Source: Liolophura sinensis (lineage: Eukaryota > Mollusca > Polyplacophora > Chitonida > Chitonidae). From it: a DNA stretch of 64,000 bases. The stretch is from assembly GCF_032854445.1 (NCBI RefSeq), contig NC_088306.1:11281386-11345385 (forward strand). Reading direction: 5' to 3'. Position numbers and translations under genes: made by a program. Within the stretch, counting starts at the first letter, position 1. Each line of letters opens with the position of its first letter. Positions 1 through 10,556 of this stretch are shown here, in pieces. The notes beneath the pieces are model-generated. The model did no database searches and was not told where the DNA came from. It worked only from the letters and a program-made list of their open reading frames with translations.

Positions 1-344
1 AAAGTATGAATAAGTCTCCAGATCAGTGAAGATTGCTTTAATATGCACTATGCACTTGGTCAGTTTTGTGGTTAATGATTTAGGGTATCCAGAATTCTGA
101 AATAAACATAAAGAGGTCAGATTAGAAAAAAAATTAAGATTTACTAATTGACTGCACAGGTAAACTTTTTTTTAATGCACTGGCTGAAAGATGGATACCT
201 ATGTGAATCTATGCACCTTTAATTTTGAGAGATTGATAATATTCTTCTTCACTAAAATCCAGTGTAACATTTGTTACAACGTTGCCATTTTCAAACCATT
301 GGTAGATTTGTTACATTTAAAATCTGTTCTTGCATTCGTTACAG

Positions 345-450
345 TTGGCACCCGGTGTTACAGAATACATTTGCTGTGTGGTGGAATCGTCACTTTGATG
401 TCTGTCCTAGAGAACACCATGAACAGAAATGCTGCCAGACTTCAACTTCA
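345..450 (+). CDS. Internal exon of UBZ4/PIP-box protein gene (exon n-2)
   Basis: Internal coding exon, with acceptor TTACAG just before it and donor GTAAGT just after. It begins with the last two bases of a codon and ends with two bases of a codon that is completed by the first base of the exon at 1054, so phases match. The frame reads through GTRCYRIHLL and ends NAARLQL. Only one of the three frames both stays open and joins the next exon in phase. I do not recognise the fold of this part. The gene begins upstream of the window. Confidence 0.6.
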
Positions 451-1053
451 GTAAGTCTCTGTGTTTGCTTAAAATTTGTTTTCTTGGATTTATCAATTTT
501 CACGGGGATGACAATTTTTTGTTAGGCTAGCATGTGCCGTTATGTGGAGGCTTTTGGCTATGAGCTTATTAGCAGCTTTGGGCTCATATTTATCAAAGTA
601 TTTGTACTCATCAGTGACTTTATTATGCTTAAGGAAGTTACATTAAAACCTTCAAGTCTTTATGTATAGAAAGGCACACCCAGTCTTTCTTACGACAATA
701 CGACATTAAACTGTGTGCATGTGTGCCATGTGTTTAAATCCGACTGGTGGCTTTGTGAAGTTTTGAAGAGTTTTTACTGCGACATATCTAATATCATTTG
801 TGTTTCCATGATTTTGCTAAGATATAGCCAAAGTGGAGTAAAACCATCGTCATTTCTTTCATACATTTTTGCCATTGGTCCCTGTTAATCTAACTTGAAG
901 TTAATCTAACTGAATTCTGTCAGTATTTTTTTGTATTTTAACAGACAACCAAAACTTAGAATATCTTTATGTTGGATGATAAAACATTATATGCAAATAA
1001 ATTTTGTGAGACAGGCATATGATGTGTTTTGTTTTTTTTTCATTTTTTCACAG
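451..1053 (+). other. Intron of the UBZ gene
   Basis: AT-rich intron between the exons ending at 450 and starting at 1054. I see no repeat or embedded gene in it. The following intron, 1205-1536, is likewise AT-rich, with a run of T at about 1368-1378. Confidence 0.6.
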
Positions 1054-1204
1054 CAAATCTGAAATGAACATTCGTGTTGTGCGAGCAGAGTTGAACAATG
1101 GCGAGCGTGTGGTGGGAATTCGATATCCTGAAATCCTTATCCCTGAAGTGGAAAAAGCTCTAAAAGAAGATCTCCTCCTTCAGCGCATACATCACATTCA
1201 AACG
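1054..1204 (+). CDS. Internal exon of UBZ4/PIP-box protein gene (exon n-1)
   Basis: Internal coding exon of 151 bp between a T-rich acceptor (TTTTTTCACAG) and a GTATAG donor. It encodes a charged, well-formed stretch including MNIRVVRAELNNGERVVG, then IRYPEILIPEVEKAL and a basic end, likely two or three strands followed by a helix. It joins the previous exon in phase 2 and the next in phase 0. This looks like the end of a folded domain ahead of the disordered tail encoded by the next exon. I could not assign the domain to a named family by eye. Confidence 0.75.
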
Positions 1205-1536
1205 GTATAGCGCATTTCTTTTGTTTGCTGGTAAATCAGTAAGACAAACACTAAAAGGTCTGCACAGATTGTGAAGGTTCGTAGCTGACATGATATCATA
1301 TATGACATGTTGCACATCATTAAAAAGCTCAGATTGGAAAGTCATGAAAAGTCAAAAAAAAATTTCTTTTTTTTTTTTGACGTCATGGAATCTGGGTGTG
1401 AAATATCAAAACCAATATCACTGTTATCAGTTAAGAATATTTGGTTATTTCACCTTTATATAAATAATCAAAATAATAATAAAATTCTTCTGCCAGACTT
1501 GTGATTGTACACATTGTTGTCTTGTTCCGTTGGCAG

Positions 1537-2118
1537 ACACTCTCACCTGGGATGTCCACAAATGTGGACCTCACAACACAGACTGCCCAGAAGCGTTCTC
1601 AAGCCAGGATTGAGGAAGCTTCACCAGTCGTCCCAAAGTGCCTTGCAAAGGCTCTTAACCCTCCTGTCACCATCAAAACATTCTTTAAAGCTGCAGTGGG
1701 GAAACCAAAATCCACAGAACCTGACGACAGCAACGCGTCCTGTGTTGGAAGGAACATTATGTCCTCAGATGAAAACAGGTGTAAGAAAGATTCAAGAAGA
1801 AGTACGAGACGATCATCAAAAGATTGTACGGATCCGAAGAATAAAGTCCAAGAAAAAGAAAGTGGCTCCAAGAAGAGAAGTTTGGAAGATGCAGAGGACA
1901 GTGGTGATAACTACTGCACTATTATAAGTTCTCAGCCAAGCAGTAAAAAAAGAACAAAACAAGGGTCAATTTTTGCTGCATTTGCGAAAAAAACTGATCC
2001 AGGAAAATTTCCTGTTATAAAGAAACCCTTGCAGTGTCCTATATGCAATCTGACATTTGACCCTCAGGTATCAAACACAGAGCTTAATTCCCACATCGAT
2101 AACTGTCTGATCGAGTGA
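1537..2118 (+). CDS. Last coding exon: disordered tail with PIP-like motifs and C-terminal UBZ4 zinc finger
   Basis: Terminal coding exon of 194 codons, after acceptor TTGGCAG and in phase 0 with the previous exon. The product is Lys/Ser-rich and probably disordered, with a nuclear-localisation-like basic run (SSKKRTK). Two short hydrophobic motifs resemble PCNA-interacting peptides: TIKTFFK about 45 residues in and SIFAAFAKK about 140 residues in. The last 30 residues contain CPIC, then SHIDNC four residues before the end, the C-x2-C...H-x3-C pattern of UBZ4 ubiquitin-binding fingers. In known proteins this combination marks factors that act at ubiquitylated PCNA or stalled forks (Pol kappa, SPRTN, WRNIP1 and others). 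A genome-maintenance role in the nucleus is therefore inferred, but the exact orthologue is not recognised. The stop codon is TGA at 2116-2118. Confidence 0.8.
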   Translation, partial: TLSPGMSTNVDLTTQTAQKRSQARIEEASPVVPKCLAKALNPPVTIKTFFKAAVGKPKSTEPDDSNASCVGRNIMSSDENRCKKDSRRSTRRSSKDCTDPKNKVQEKESGSKKRSLEDAEDSGDNYCTIISSQPSSKKRTKQGSIFAAFAKKTDPGKFPVIKKPLQCPICNLTFDPQVSNTELNSHIDNCLIE

Positions 2119-2290
2119 CAGCAAAGGTGTAGTGAAAACTGCTGTGTGAAAACAATTTGAACCAGTGACCCTGGTTGTGAAGAAACTAGTGCCTTGCACA
2201 ATGTGCGGCCAGATCTTGAACCCGCAAGTGTCAGATATGTTTTTATTTTGATATCAGCTAGTTCTGTGTGATGGTATGACATTTAAATTA
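2119..2290 (+). pseudogene. Decayed second UBZ-like finger in the 3' untranslated region
   Basis: Downstream of the stop codon, positions about 2172-2249 can be translated as VVKKLVPCTMCGQILNPQVSD before a stop. This aligns with the functional finger upstream: VIKKPLQCPIC followed by TFDPQVSN. The Cys pair, the KK preceding it and the NPQVS/DPQVS segment all match; the His/Cys half is missing. It is separated from the main frame by stop codons, so it is most likely a broken tandem duplicate. An unrecognised alternative splice that uses it cannot be excluded. Confidence 0.55.
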
Positions 2291-3329
2291 TAGCCAAACT
2301 GAGCTAGAATTCTCACTTCCGTATTCACGATCTCCATCCTCATCAAAACACAAAATTCCAGTCATGGTCTTGAGATTGAAAAGGTAATTGAAATCCTTTT
2401 GTATATCTTGTTAGCCTACATGAGTTGATGTTGATTTGTATATGCACATTTCTCTCAGAATTTTCTAACCAGCCTGCAGGTTCAGTTTTAATGGTCTGAT
2501 CTAAACAACGAATATCATACTTGCTTGTTTTGTGTCTAGAACCTACCAGTCTATAAAACTGGTGGTTTCAGTTTTAACTAATTTAAGATTAAATAATTCT
2601 CAATTTCTGAAGCAAACCATTTTACAAAACTGGTTTTATGATTTTTATTGATGTGATTTACCCAATGAAAACTACCCATGCCATTTTATGAAAACTGGCC
2701 AGATACAGATCTTTGTATAAATATATAGTTCAAGTTGATCGTCAAATTGTCTTATATTGTATTTACTACATATACTTTGTTTCCGCTCTGTTACACCTTC
2801 ATGAATCAAGTGATATAGGTACAATGCTCTACTCAACAGAGATGTCATACCTTGGCTACACGCGGCTGGAGAAGGTGGCTCTGTAACATATTTCAAATTT
2901 TAGTTGCAATGATATGCATTATCTGGATACATTTATGTAGATCATTGATTTACTTATGTACATGTATTTCATCGATGATGCACACTGTATTCAAGAAGAT
3001 TTCACTTATACGACTATTTCACTTTTACGACTATTTCACTTATACGACTATTTCACTTATTTCACTTCTACAACCTATGGTCAGGTTGAAACATGGAGGA
3101 CATATCTTCTCAGGGTGTCATGGTGTTAAGACAAGAGGCAGATCTCGTCACCAAGAAGCATATTGAAATGTGCCCTTTTTGGAATCTTAATTATGTTCAC
3201 GATTTTTGCTTTCTCTGTCTTTTACTATATATATAGGCGTCATGTCCGACATCGGTATACCATTCGTAGTCCGTAAAGGGCGTTCCAAGTCGATAATCAC
3301 AAGATCCATTTCCAAAATAACGTTTAACA
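2291..3329. other. Probable 3' UTR and intergenic sequence
   Basis: AT-rich sequence with no convincing coding exon. The only structure seen is the short 17-bp tandem repeat listed at 3000. Confidence 0.4.
3000..3068. repeat. 17-bp tandem repeat, about 4 copies
   Basis: The unit TTTCACTTATACGACTA is repeated from position 3000, three times nearly perfectly and a fourth time partially. One copy has a single A-to-T change. No coding meaning is evident. Confidence 0.9.
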
Positions 3330-3650
3330 CTAGCTCCCAAAGACAAAGGTATGTAAGAAATTATACAAATAGGAAATAAAGCCGGTAACACACAAGAGAG
3401 AAGCGGGCATCCGTTTTCAATGATGCCGGGCAGACAGTTGATATTCCAGGCATGAATTCCATATCAAAGTTCAAATTCGTAGTCCATGAATGAGTTCCAG
3501 GTCAAATAACAATTAAACATGGTATCTCAGCCGCGCTTTTATTGCAACTGTTCATAAAGGCATCATGCAGATATAATGAGCATGGCTGCCTTACGGCCCC
3601 TGGCCCCAGGTTAAGCGGTATTAGATACAGTTCGAAAATGATGAGCGTTA
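3330..3650 (+). repeat. Family D dispersed repeat, copy 1
   Basis: Shares an ordered set of blocks with 24100-24480: a block around GTTTTCAATGATGCCGG, a later GCTTTTATTGCAACTGTTCA block, and a terminal block near GGCCCCTGGCCCCAGGTTAAG followed by TTAGATACAGTT. The shared order over about 300 bp indicates common descent. It has no coding capacity and may be a SINE or a MITE-like element. It lies immediately upstream of the LINE. Confidence 0.65.
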
Positions 3651-3951
3651 CAGACCTTGAGCGAACAGATTGTGATTCAAAAGTAACGGACGACTACTTG
3701 AGGGTGTTGTAGTATCAGGAATGATGACATTTCCATGTGTGCAGATTTATAGGTTAAGAGCGGCAGTATTCACTTTGTGAAATAGTCCTACAGTGACAAA
3801 TCGGATATTGAGGTGTCGCATGAGGTGTACAAACACTGCACGTTCTGCACGGATCCCAAGCTGCACTCAAGCAAGTGTGACTGAAGCCAGTCTGTTGTTC
3901 AATATTGTAGGGTGTGCTGAAGTGGATTTTCTACCGTGATCAGTTTATATT

Positions 3952-4740
3952 ATGTCTAAACCACCAAGGCAGAAAAAGAGGAAGGAAATCTCTTCTCAGA
4001 GTAGTTTTGATAAACCGATAAACTCCAACAGCTGCAATGGAACTACCTCTGGCAGCTCACAAACCTGTGCCATTCATAGAGGAGCAGCTCACTATGATCA
4101 TGAGTAAGCTGGAGCATATTGTAACAGGTGAGAAACTGTTAGAACATCTGAATAACACTGAAACTAAAATTGTGACACAGTTGACTACACTCATTGAACA
4201 GCAAGAGTCTAGAATATTTAATCTTGAGAAAGAAAATGACCTGATAAAGGAAGATGTGAAGGAAATTTCTTATGAACTTGAGAAAAGTCAGAACGAGATC
4301 GAGAGGCTGATCATTAGACTAAATGCTGTCGATTCTAACTTCAGTGACCTGGAGCAGCATGGACGGCTTGGAGAGCAGTCGAGTGTTCGGGGTTGAAGAG
4401 GGCAGCCAGACAGGGTCTACTGATGACTGTGTTGATAAAATCATAGACATATTAAACAAGCTACAAATTAATGTAAAGTATTGTGATATCAGCATTGCGC
4501 ACAGACTTGGCCTTACTACTTCATTAACTCCATCTAACTCAGGAGGTGTTATTGTCAAGTTTGTGTCGAGAAAAACTAAAAACTAGTGTATATGCAAACG
4601 AAGAGCTTTCAAAGGAACTTCTATTGTGATAAAGGAAGACCTGACTCAACGTAACCAGTTATTACTGAGGGTCTGTGTAAACAACCGTAATATAAGATCG
4701 GCATCGTCACGAAATGGAAAACTCTATGGCAAGACCCTGA
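3952..4740 (+). pseudogene. LINE ORF1 remnant (coiled coil plus nucleic-acid-binding region)
   Basis: ATG at 3952 opens a basic N-terminus (MSKPPRQKRKEI). After a frameshift near 4075 the frame continues into a coiled coil rich in Leu/Glu (4037-4320) and then, after another shift, HRLGLTTS, VIVKFVSRKTK and SRNGKLYGKTL. This order of coiled coil, RRM-like part and C-terminal domain is typical of ORF1 proteins of L1-like, CR1-like and Jockey-like elements. At least three frameshifts are visible, so no intact protein is made. Confidence 0.75.
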
Positions 4741-4806
4741 ACGATCAAGTCAAACAAGTCCATGTTTAGTCTGATCTGCATGATTTCGCGAGTGGTATAC
4801 CCCGTT

Positions 4807-4864
4807 CTGCGAAACCCCATGACTCTGCGAAACCCCATGGCTCTGCGAAACCCCATGGCTCTGC
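4807..4864. repeat. 18-bp tandem repeat, 3 copies plus a partial
   Basis: The unit CTGCGAAACCCCATGGCT starts at 4807, 4825 and 4843, with a partial copy at 4861. It sits just after the ORF1 remnant of the LINE and interrupts it. Confidence 0.9.
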
Positions 4865-5124
4865 TACACCTCGCTTCAATAATACGCCTACATAACTGCG
4901 ACGATATAGTCAATAGGAAGTGTGATATGCTATCCAGTAGTTGCATACAGTACCACCCACACCTCTCTGAATTAACCACTATCTCGTCAATTCTATGCGT
5001 TTAGTCTTCTCTCATGTTTACAAAATAACCAGTCAAGGAGGTGACAGTGAGTGGACACTAACTGAACTGATTATTATAGCCGAAGACATTTAGACACTGA
5101 CCAAAGCCTTGGTCAATGTACACT

Positions 5125-5430
5125 TCTATTCCATTATGCGGCTAAATGAAATATATCTCACTCTTACTTACACTGTTCTACCTAAATGAAATATCTGAAT
5201 CTTGTCAATTAGCAACCGAACTGTTCTACCTAAACGAAATATGTACTACTCTACCTAAATGAAATACCTGAATCCTGTCATTTATCAGTTTGAACTGTTC
5301 CGCCTAAATGTAATAAGTACTACTCTACCTAAATAGAATAAGTACTATTTTAATTCAAGGAAATATCTGAATTGTCATTTACCATCTTATCCAACCTAAA
5401 TGAAATAAGTACTATTTACAGCACCCCTCA
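5125..5430. repeat. Degenerate short repeats of CTACCTAAATGAAATA type
   Basis: The motif CTACCTAAATGAAATA recurs with changes at irregular 25-60 bp spacing, alternating with blocks like TCTGAATCCTGTCATTTA and AAGTACTACT. At least seven copies are visible. The array lies between the ORF1 and ORF2 remnants of the LINE, so it may be an old linker-region expansion or a separate minisatellite inserted there. Confidence 0.75.
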
Positions 5431-6186
5431 ACATTATTCACTTCTTCCCTACAGCCGAAGTAGTGTAACATAAACTGTATGTATGTATCATGCGTCGATG
5501 TAAACTCGATAGATTGCACAAACGTTTTTCGCTTGCTAGCTTTTTTCTTTATTTTTTAGTTTATTTATTTATTCATTTTTTGTGAGTATCTTCTTGTCTT
5601 TCGTGTGCGCATGGTATAAATAGGCCTTGACCTGTATGGATATATGTGCATATTTACATGTGTATACATTTGCCCTAAACTGTGTGACAGGACTAAGTTT
5701 AATCATGTAACTTTCACTGATCGTGTAGACGACTTTTCAGTGCAACATAATCAGTTGTGACAATAATTGTCACATAAGATGCATTATTGTATTTTGTTTT
5801 TTAACCATGGTGATCGACTATTTGTCAATCTGTTCATGTTATCTGTGCTTATATTAGATAATTGCTGTGTAGAATATGAAATTACAAACCGATCAAATGA
5901 GCAGCGCAAGTGAAGATATTCCATTCCCTAGTCTAGTATCAGCACTTCCATTCCATGATGATAACACACTACATAAAGATCCGAGGAATATTCTTTTAAC
6001 AGAGAAAAATTAGAAAATAATAGTTTCAAAGCCGTAGAACTATTTGATATTGTTAAGAATTATACTCCTTTGGATGATAACGAATATGAAATATCTTACT
6101 AGAATGACATTAGTTCTCACCAATCCAGTTATTTCACATCCAGTGCTTTCAACACTGAAACACTTCTACAAAACTCTAATGAGCAT
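5431..6186 (+). other. LINE inter-ORF region and ORF2 start, non-coding now
   Basis: Sequence between the short-repeat block and the first recognisable endonuclease motif. A possible ORF2 start region lies around 5900-6060, but stops interrupt it. No independent gene is seen. Confidence 0.4.
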
Positions 6187-6676
6187 CTCTCCTTCTTTTA
6201 CATGAACGCCAGAAGCATTAAAAAGCATTTCACGGTGATCAGCATTTCTTACACAACCTAAACTATTCATTTTAAGTCCTAGGTTTTTCTGAATGTTGGC
6301 TTACCCCATCTACATTAACTCTTTACGAATTGCCCGGCTATAAATGCTTTTCTTCGATGCGCTCAGAAATGAGGGGCGGTGGATTAGCTTTATATATTAA
6401 GAACACCCTAGAGTCTTGCACGGTAAGGGAAGACCTAAGTTTTTTAATAGATGATGGCAGCTGTGAGACTCTTTTCGTGGAAATTGAACTTTCTGGCAAG
6501 GTCTACCTCATTGGAATCGTGTATCACCCTCCTGGTAAGGATATAGCTGAATTTAATGCCCATCTATTATCAACCGTACAAATCTGCCAAAGAGAAAAGA
6601 AAAAATGCGTAATCATGGGCGACTGTAACATTAATCTTCTTAAAACTGATCACCATCAACAGTCAAAAATGGCCTA
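6187..6676 (+). pseudogene. LINE ORF2 endonuclease remnant
   Basis: The segment starts with FFYMNARSIKKHF, the usual N-A-R-S motif of the LINE apurinic-like endonuclease. After stops it continues in an open frame at 6330-6677 with GGGLALYIKNTLE, ETLFVEIEL, VYHPPGKDIAEFN and VIMGDCNINLL, matching the YRPP and GDFN motifs of the family. Stop codons and frameshifts around 6260-6330 and after 6676 break it. In an intact element this domain nicks target DNA to prime reverse transcription. Confidence 0.85.
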
Positions 6677-7218
6677 GAAATCATGACCTCACACTTTTTC
6701 TTTCCTCAAATAACCAAGCCGACAAGGGTCCAAATCCCACTCTGCCACTTTAATCGACAATATTTTTACTAGTTTTCACACTGATCACTTTCTTTCTGGC
6801 ATTCTCCTAACTGGCATCACAGATCAATTTCGCATATTCCATATTCTAAAAGTCAAATATAAACAAAAATCACACGTATATGAAACAAGCTTTCGCAAAT
6901 TCTCCATTGCTAACTAAGACACATTTTCCCGGCGAATTCAAAATGTAAACTGGGATATTGTTTATCAAGAAACTACTGATGTAAACATAACAATGGGTAT
7001 ATTCTTTGAAAAGTTTAGTTCACTGTATAATGAATATTTCCCATTAACTACGATCAGCGTAAATAAACAAAAAATAATCAAACGGTGGGTAACGAAACAG
7101 CATCCTGGTATCGATCAGTGAGAAAAATAGACTCTACCGTCAACAGCTAATAAATAAAACTGATCGAATGCGAAAACAATATAGAATGTAGAGAAATCGG
7201 CTAAATTCCACTCTTCGC
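6677..7218 (+). pseudogene. Decayed ORF2 linker between endonuclease and RT
   Basis: Frames here are short and broken, but pieces consistent with the region between endonuclease and reverse transcriptase can be followed into ARKKYFENKFNKYNTDIKNT at 7219. No separate gene is present. Confidence 0.45.
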
Positions 7219-8396
7219 GTGGCAAGAAAAAAATATTTTGAAAATAAGTTTAACAAGTATAACACTGACATCAAGAACACGTGGAAAGCATTAAACGAAT
7301 TGATGAACAAGAAAAACAAGGATCACTTACCCTCGTGTTTTAAAACTGATGGACGCAAGTCAAGAGATAAAACTGAAATAGCTAAGGGTTTCAACGAATA
7401 TTTTAGCTCTTTGACCTCAAATCTTAAGTCTAATATACCTTCAGTGGAGGAAATCTTTTCAGATTGTCTTGGAAATCCTGATGACAGTAATTTTTTCCTT
7501 TCCATACATTTCACCCAAAGACATCTTTAATGCCCTAACATCCTTGGAATCTAATGTTGCTACTGGGCTAGATGGTATCCATATGTCTATTGTGAAACTT
7601 GTTTTTGACTATATATCGGTTCCTCTACCGATATTAATTAGTAATCTGTCGTTCTCATCAGGCATCGTCCCCGATATTCTAAGCAAAAGTGTTCCCGGTT
7701 TACAAAGCTGGTAGATAATGACCTATTAGAAAACTATAGACCAATATCTATTCTTCCATGTCTAAGCAAAATATTAGAAAAACTTGTTACCAATTTTATC
7801 ACTGATTATCGCTAATCATATAATATAATTGATATTAACCATTAAGGTTTCAGAAGGAACCATTCCACTCAGTACGCCGCCTGCTCATTACATGACAAAC
7901 TCATAACCGCTAGGGAGAACAAACATTATACTGTGGCTACCTTCCTTGACTTATCAAAGGCTTTTGACACTGTCAATCATAACATTCTTCTTTTAAAAGT
8001 AGATATCTATGGCTTCCGGGACCTGTCAAAGGACTGACTGGGTAGCTACCTGTCAAACCGTACACAATGTACAACCTTCAGCAATGCATTGTCTGAATCC
8101 ACAGACGTTACATGTGGTGTGCCTCAGGGATCGATTCTGGGACCAATCCTATTCCTATTATATATAAATTACATATCGAAAGTAACAGACGTCTTAAATA
8201 TCATACTCTTTGCAGACGATACTAGCACAACTTATTCCTGTAAAAATGTCGATGTTCCCTTGACTGTTTCTGGGACAGAGGTTAAACGAGTCAGGGAGTT
8301 CAAATTTCTTAGTTTTATGTTTAACGAAAAGCTAAATTGGACGTCACACATAGATTGTATTCGTAAAAAGGTCTGGAGGAATCTAGGTACATAAAC
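7219..8396 (+). pseudogene. LINE ORF2 reverse transcriptase remnant
   Basis: Open pieces in several frames give the family motifs in order: KNTWKALNELMNKKNKDHLP, NYRPISILPCLSKILEKL, FLDLSKAFDTVNHNILL, CGVPQGSILGPILFLLYIN and the catalytic FADDTS. Directly after the last motif the frame jumps to EVKRVREFKFL and EKLNWTSHIDCIRKK, which normally lie several tens of residues further on, so an internal deletion is likely near 8245. Stop codons at about 7815, 7845 and 8035 and frameshifts near 7535 and 7700 make it inactive. Confidence 0.9.
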
Positions 8397-9180
8397 AACA
8401 TTAAGGACTCTGTGAATAAAAAAAAACACTTTTTATTCTTTATCATTTTTTGATCTACCCTTATTTTTCATACGGGAATATTTTGTGGGCAAACACGTAT
8501 AAGTCTCACAACCTCTGCAAATACTGCAAAAACGCGCTATTCGAATTGTGACTATGTCCAGGCCCCTAGAACACACAAAGCCACTTTTTGTACTCTTGAA
8601 ATTCTGCCTTTATCTGAATTAAACATTTTTTCCACTAATATGATAATGCATGAATTTTTTTATCACCTAGCTTCAATAATTACATTATTAAAAACATTGA
8701 CGTACGTCACTATGGCACATCACGTCGGTCATTAGATCTGTATCGAACCCCCTTTAAAAGTAATCTGTCCTATCGATCACTTAAAGTAGCTGGCCCTCAA
8801 GAATGGAACAAACTCCCTTCATACTTACGCAATATCCAGTCAATTTCCTTATTCAAATCTAAACTGAAATCTTATATGCTGGCGCTTATTCTCCGTTTAG
8901 TCTAACACACAATAATATACCTGATAGTCGTTACTATAAGCACCTGTATATATTATTTATTTACTTTTTTCACAGGAACAGATAATCATGATGTTTATAA
9001 TCACCATAGTTCACCTGCCTGTGTTATATACAAACTGTATGTTAATGGGATGGAGCAAGCTCCATGGAGCTTTATTCCCGCCAGTATGTTTCTGTATGTT
9101 TATATGAATCTTATGTTAAGTATATTATATTGGTGAATAAACAAATAAACAAACACAAAGAAAAACAAAAAACAAACAAG
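8397..9180 (+). mobile_element. LINE 3' end with palindrome and A-rich tail
   Basis: Contains the end of ORF2 (for example SYRSLKVAGPQEWNKLPSYL near 8780) and a 3' untranslated region. Positions 9057-9072 form a perfect 16-bp palindrome, AAGCTCCATGGAGCTT. The element ends in AATAAACAAATAAAC-type repeats and A-rich sequence to about 9180. Confidence 0.75.
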
Positions 9181-9780
9181 CAGTCAAAAGTTTGCTGCGT
9201 GTTCCACCCTTCGGCTGTCCCAGTTTACTCTACCCCTGAACTGATTTGTGTTTATCAACCGAGGGGACACCCATATGTATACGTTGCTAGAAGCATTATC
9301 ACTCGGGGGAATCCTAATGAATCTGTTCATTAGAGCATCTCTTCCCCCCACAGAAATAGCAGTTTGCTTGTTTCCGGTTCAAAGGGCCGTAAATATCCGC
9401 AAGTATTCAGCACATACAGTTGAAAGTTTCGCCGTCTTCGTCCGGTAATGAGGAATGGTACATTCCAAGCACTGCTGATATTGACGCGGCAAGCCAGGAG
9501 GAGGTGGGAGAAAATGGAGAGGGCGAATATCGATGAACTGGTTTTGAGGATGGTGTTTAGGTTAAAGACACCACGTTGTTAATAATTAATTTGACCTATG
9601 GAAATCTCGTAAATCAAAACCAATCCGTTTTTTTATGAAAGTGACCGCGATCACACGTATGGGAATGTATTAAATACTGTTCCCTTATGCCTATACAGCA
9701 GACAAGCTGTCAGTTCTGCTGGTTTATGGTAGAACCGGATGGGAAAAAAACCAAGTTTTACGTGAGCTCTCCCAAAGAGC
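9181..9780. other. Intergenic spacer
   Basis: No recognised gene or repeat in this 600-bp stretch, apart from short open frames without recognisable motifs. Confidence 0.35.
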
Positions 9781-9905
9781 TTTCCTAACAGGTCCTGTTG
9801 CGTGCGTTACCTAACAAGCTGTCCTGCGATGGTTTCCTAACAATCTGTCCTGCGGTGGTTTCCGAACAAGCTGTGCTGCGATGGTTTCCCAACGCGGTCG
9901 GTTTT
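9780..9905. repeat. 28-30 bp tandem repeat, about 4 copies
   Basis: Blocks built on CTAACAAGCTGTCCTGCGATGG, followed by TTTCC, recur about every 28-30 bp between 9780 and 9900. It adjoins a different array directly downstream, and both share a GTGGTTTTCC-like end. Confidence 0.75.
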
Positions 9906-9964
9906 TCCTCAACATGTTTTGTTACGTTCGTTATCAAACAAGTTCAGTTGCTGTGGTTTTCCAA

Positions 9965-10255
9965 GACAGACACATACCACCTGCCGTGGGTTCCAAGCCG
10001 CCCAGTGTGGTTTTCCCAACAGACAAATACAGCTGCCGTGAATTTCCAGCCGGCCCAGTGTCTGTGGTTCTCTTAACAGACACATACAGCTGTTGTGGGT
10101 TCCCAGCCAGTCCAGTATCTGTGGTTTTCCCCAACAGACAAATTTCAGTTGCCGTGCGATCCCAGCCGGCCCAGTGTCTGTGGTTTTCCCAACAGGCACA
10201 TGCAGTTGCCGTGGGTTCCCAGCCGGACCAATATCTGTGATTTCCCAGCAGGCCA
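9965..10255. repeat. About 57-bp minisatellite, 5 copies
   Basis: Five units start at CAGACACATA or CAGACAAATA (9965, 10020, 10077, 10135, 10193) and run through GCCGTGGGTTCCCAGCC to CAGTGTCTGTGGTTTTCC. Unit length varies from 54 to 58 bp. Open frames on both strands across the array are a by-product of the repetition and are not taken as genes. Confidence 0.85.
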
Positions 10256-10380
10256 CAGTTATTAAATCCTGTATGTATACATGTATATGCAAAAAGTAAA
10301 AACTAAACTATAAACTTTCAGTACTCGGCGCAGATGTATGTTCTCCAGGAAAACCGACACGATTTTATCTATGTCATGAT

Positions 10381-10556
10381 GCACTGGGGTGTGAACAAGA
10401 TGCTATACCATTTAACATTTTTGTGAACAATTAGAATAAAACCCTGACTGAGAGAAACAGGCGAGAGGCCGTATTTCACCGGTTAGATGTGACCGGTCAC
10501 CAACTATCACACAGTTGCCACTGATCTGGGTTTACTCTCCATGTTATAGTCTTTCA
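10381..10556 (+). repeat. SINE family A copy (partial)
   Basis: Carries the family core: GAATAAAACCCTGACTGAG, then GGCCGTATTTCACCGGTTA, then CTATCACAC and a TTTACTCTCCATG end. The tRNA-like head and the 3' tail are absent. Confidence 0.8.

Larger units (their letters stand above)
3952..9180 (+). mobile_element. Degenerate CR1/Jockey-type non-LTR retrotransposon
   Basis: Remains of a LINE in the plus orientation: an ORF1 with a coiled coil and RNA-binding-like region (3952-4740), an apurinic-type endonuclease segment (6187-6676), reverse transcriptase segments (7220-8396), and an ORF2 C-terminal piece (about 8690-8900). It ends with a palindrome (9057-9072) and an A-rich tail of AATAAAC/AAACAAAC type near 9135-9180. 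Many frameshifts and stop codons, plus at least one internal deletion, make it inactive. The 5' boundary is uncertain; the element may begin near 3650. Confidence 0.85.

Noticed and set aside
9909-10292. Open frames of 92-127 codons on both strands
   Set aside because: Products of the 57-bp minisatellite; overlapping open frames on both strands are expected from repetition.
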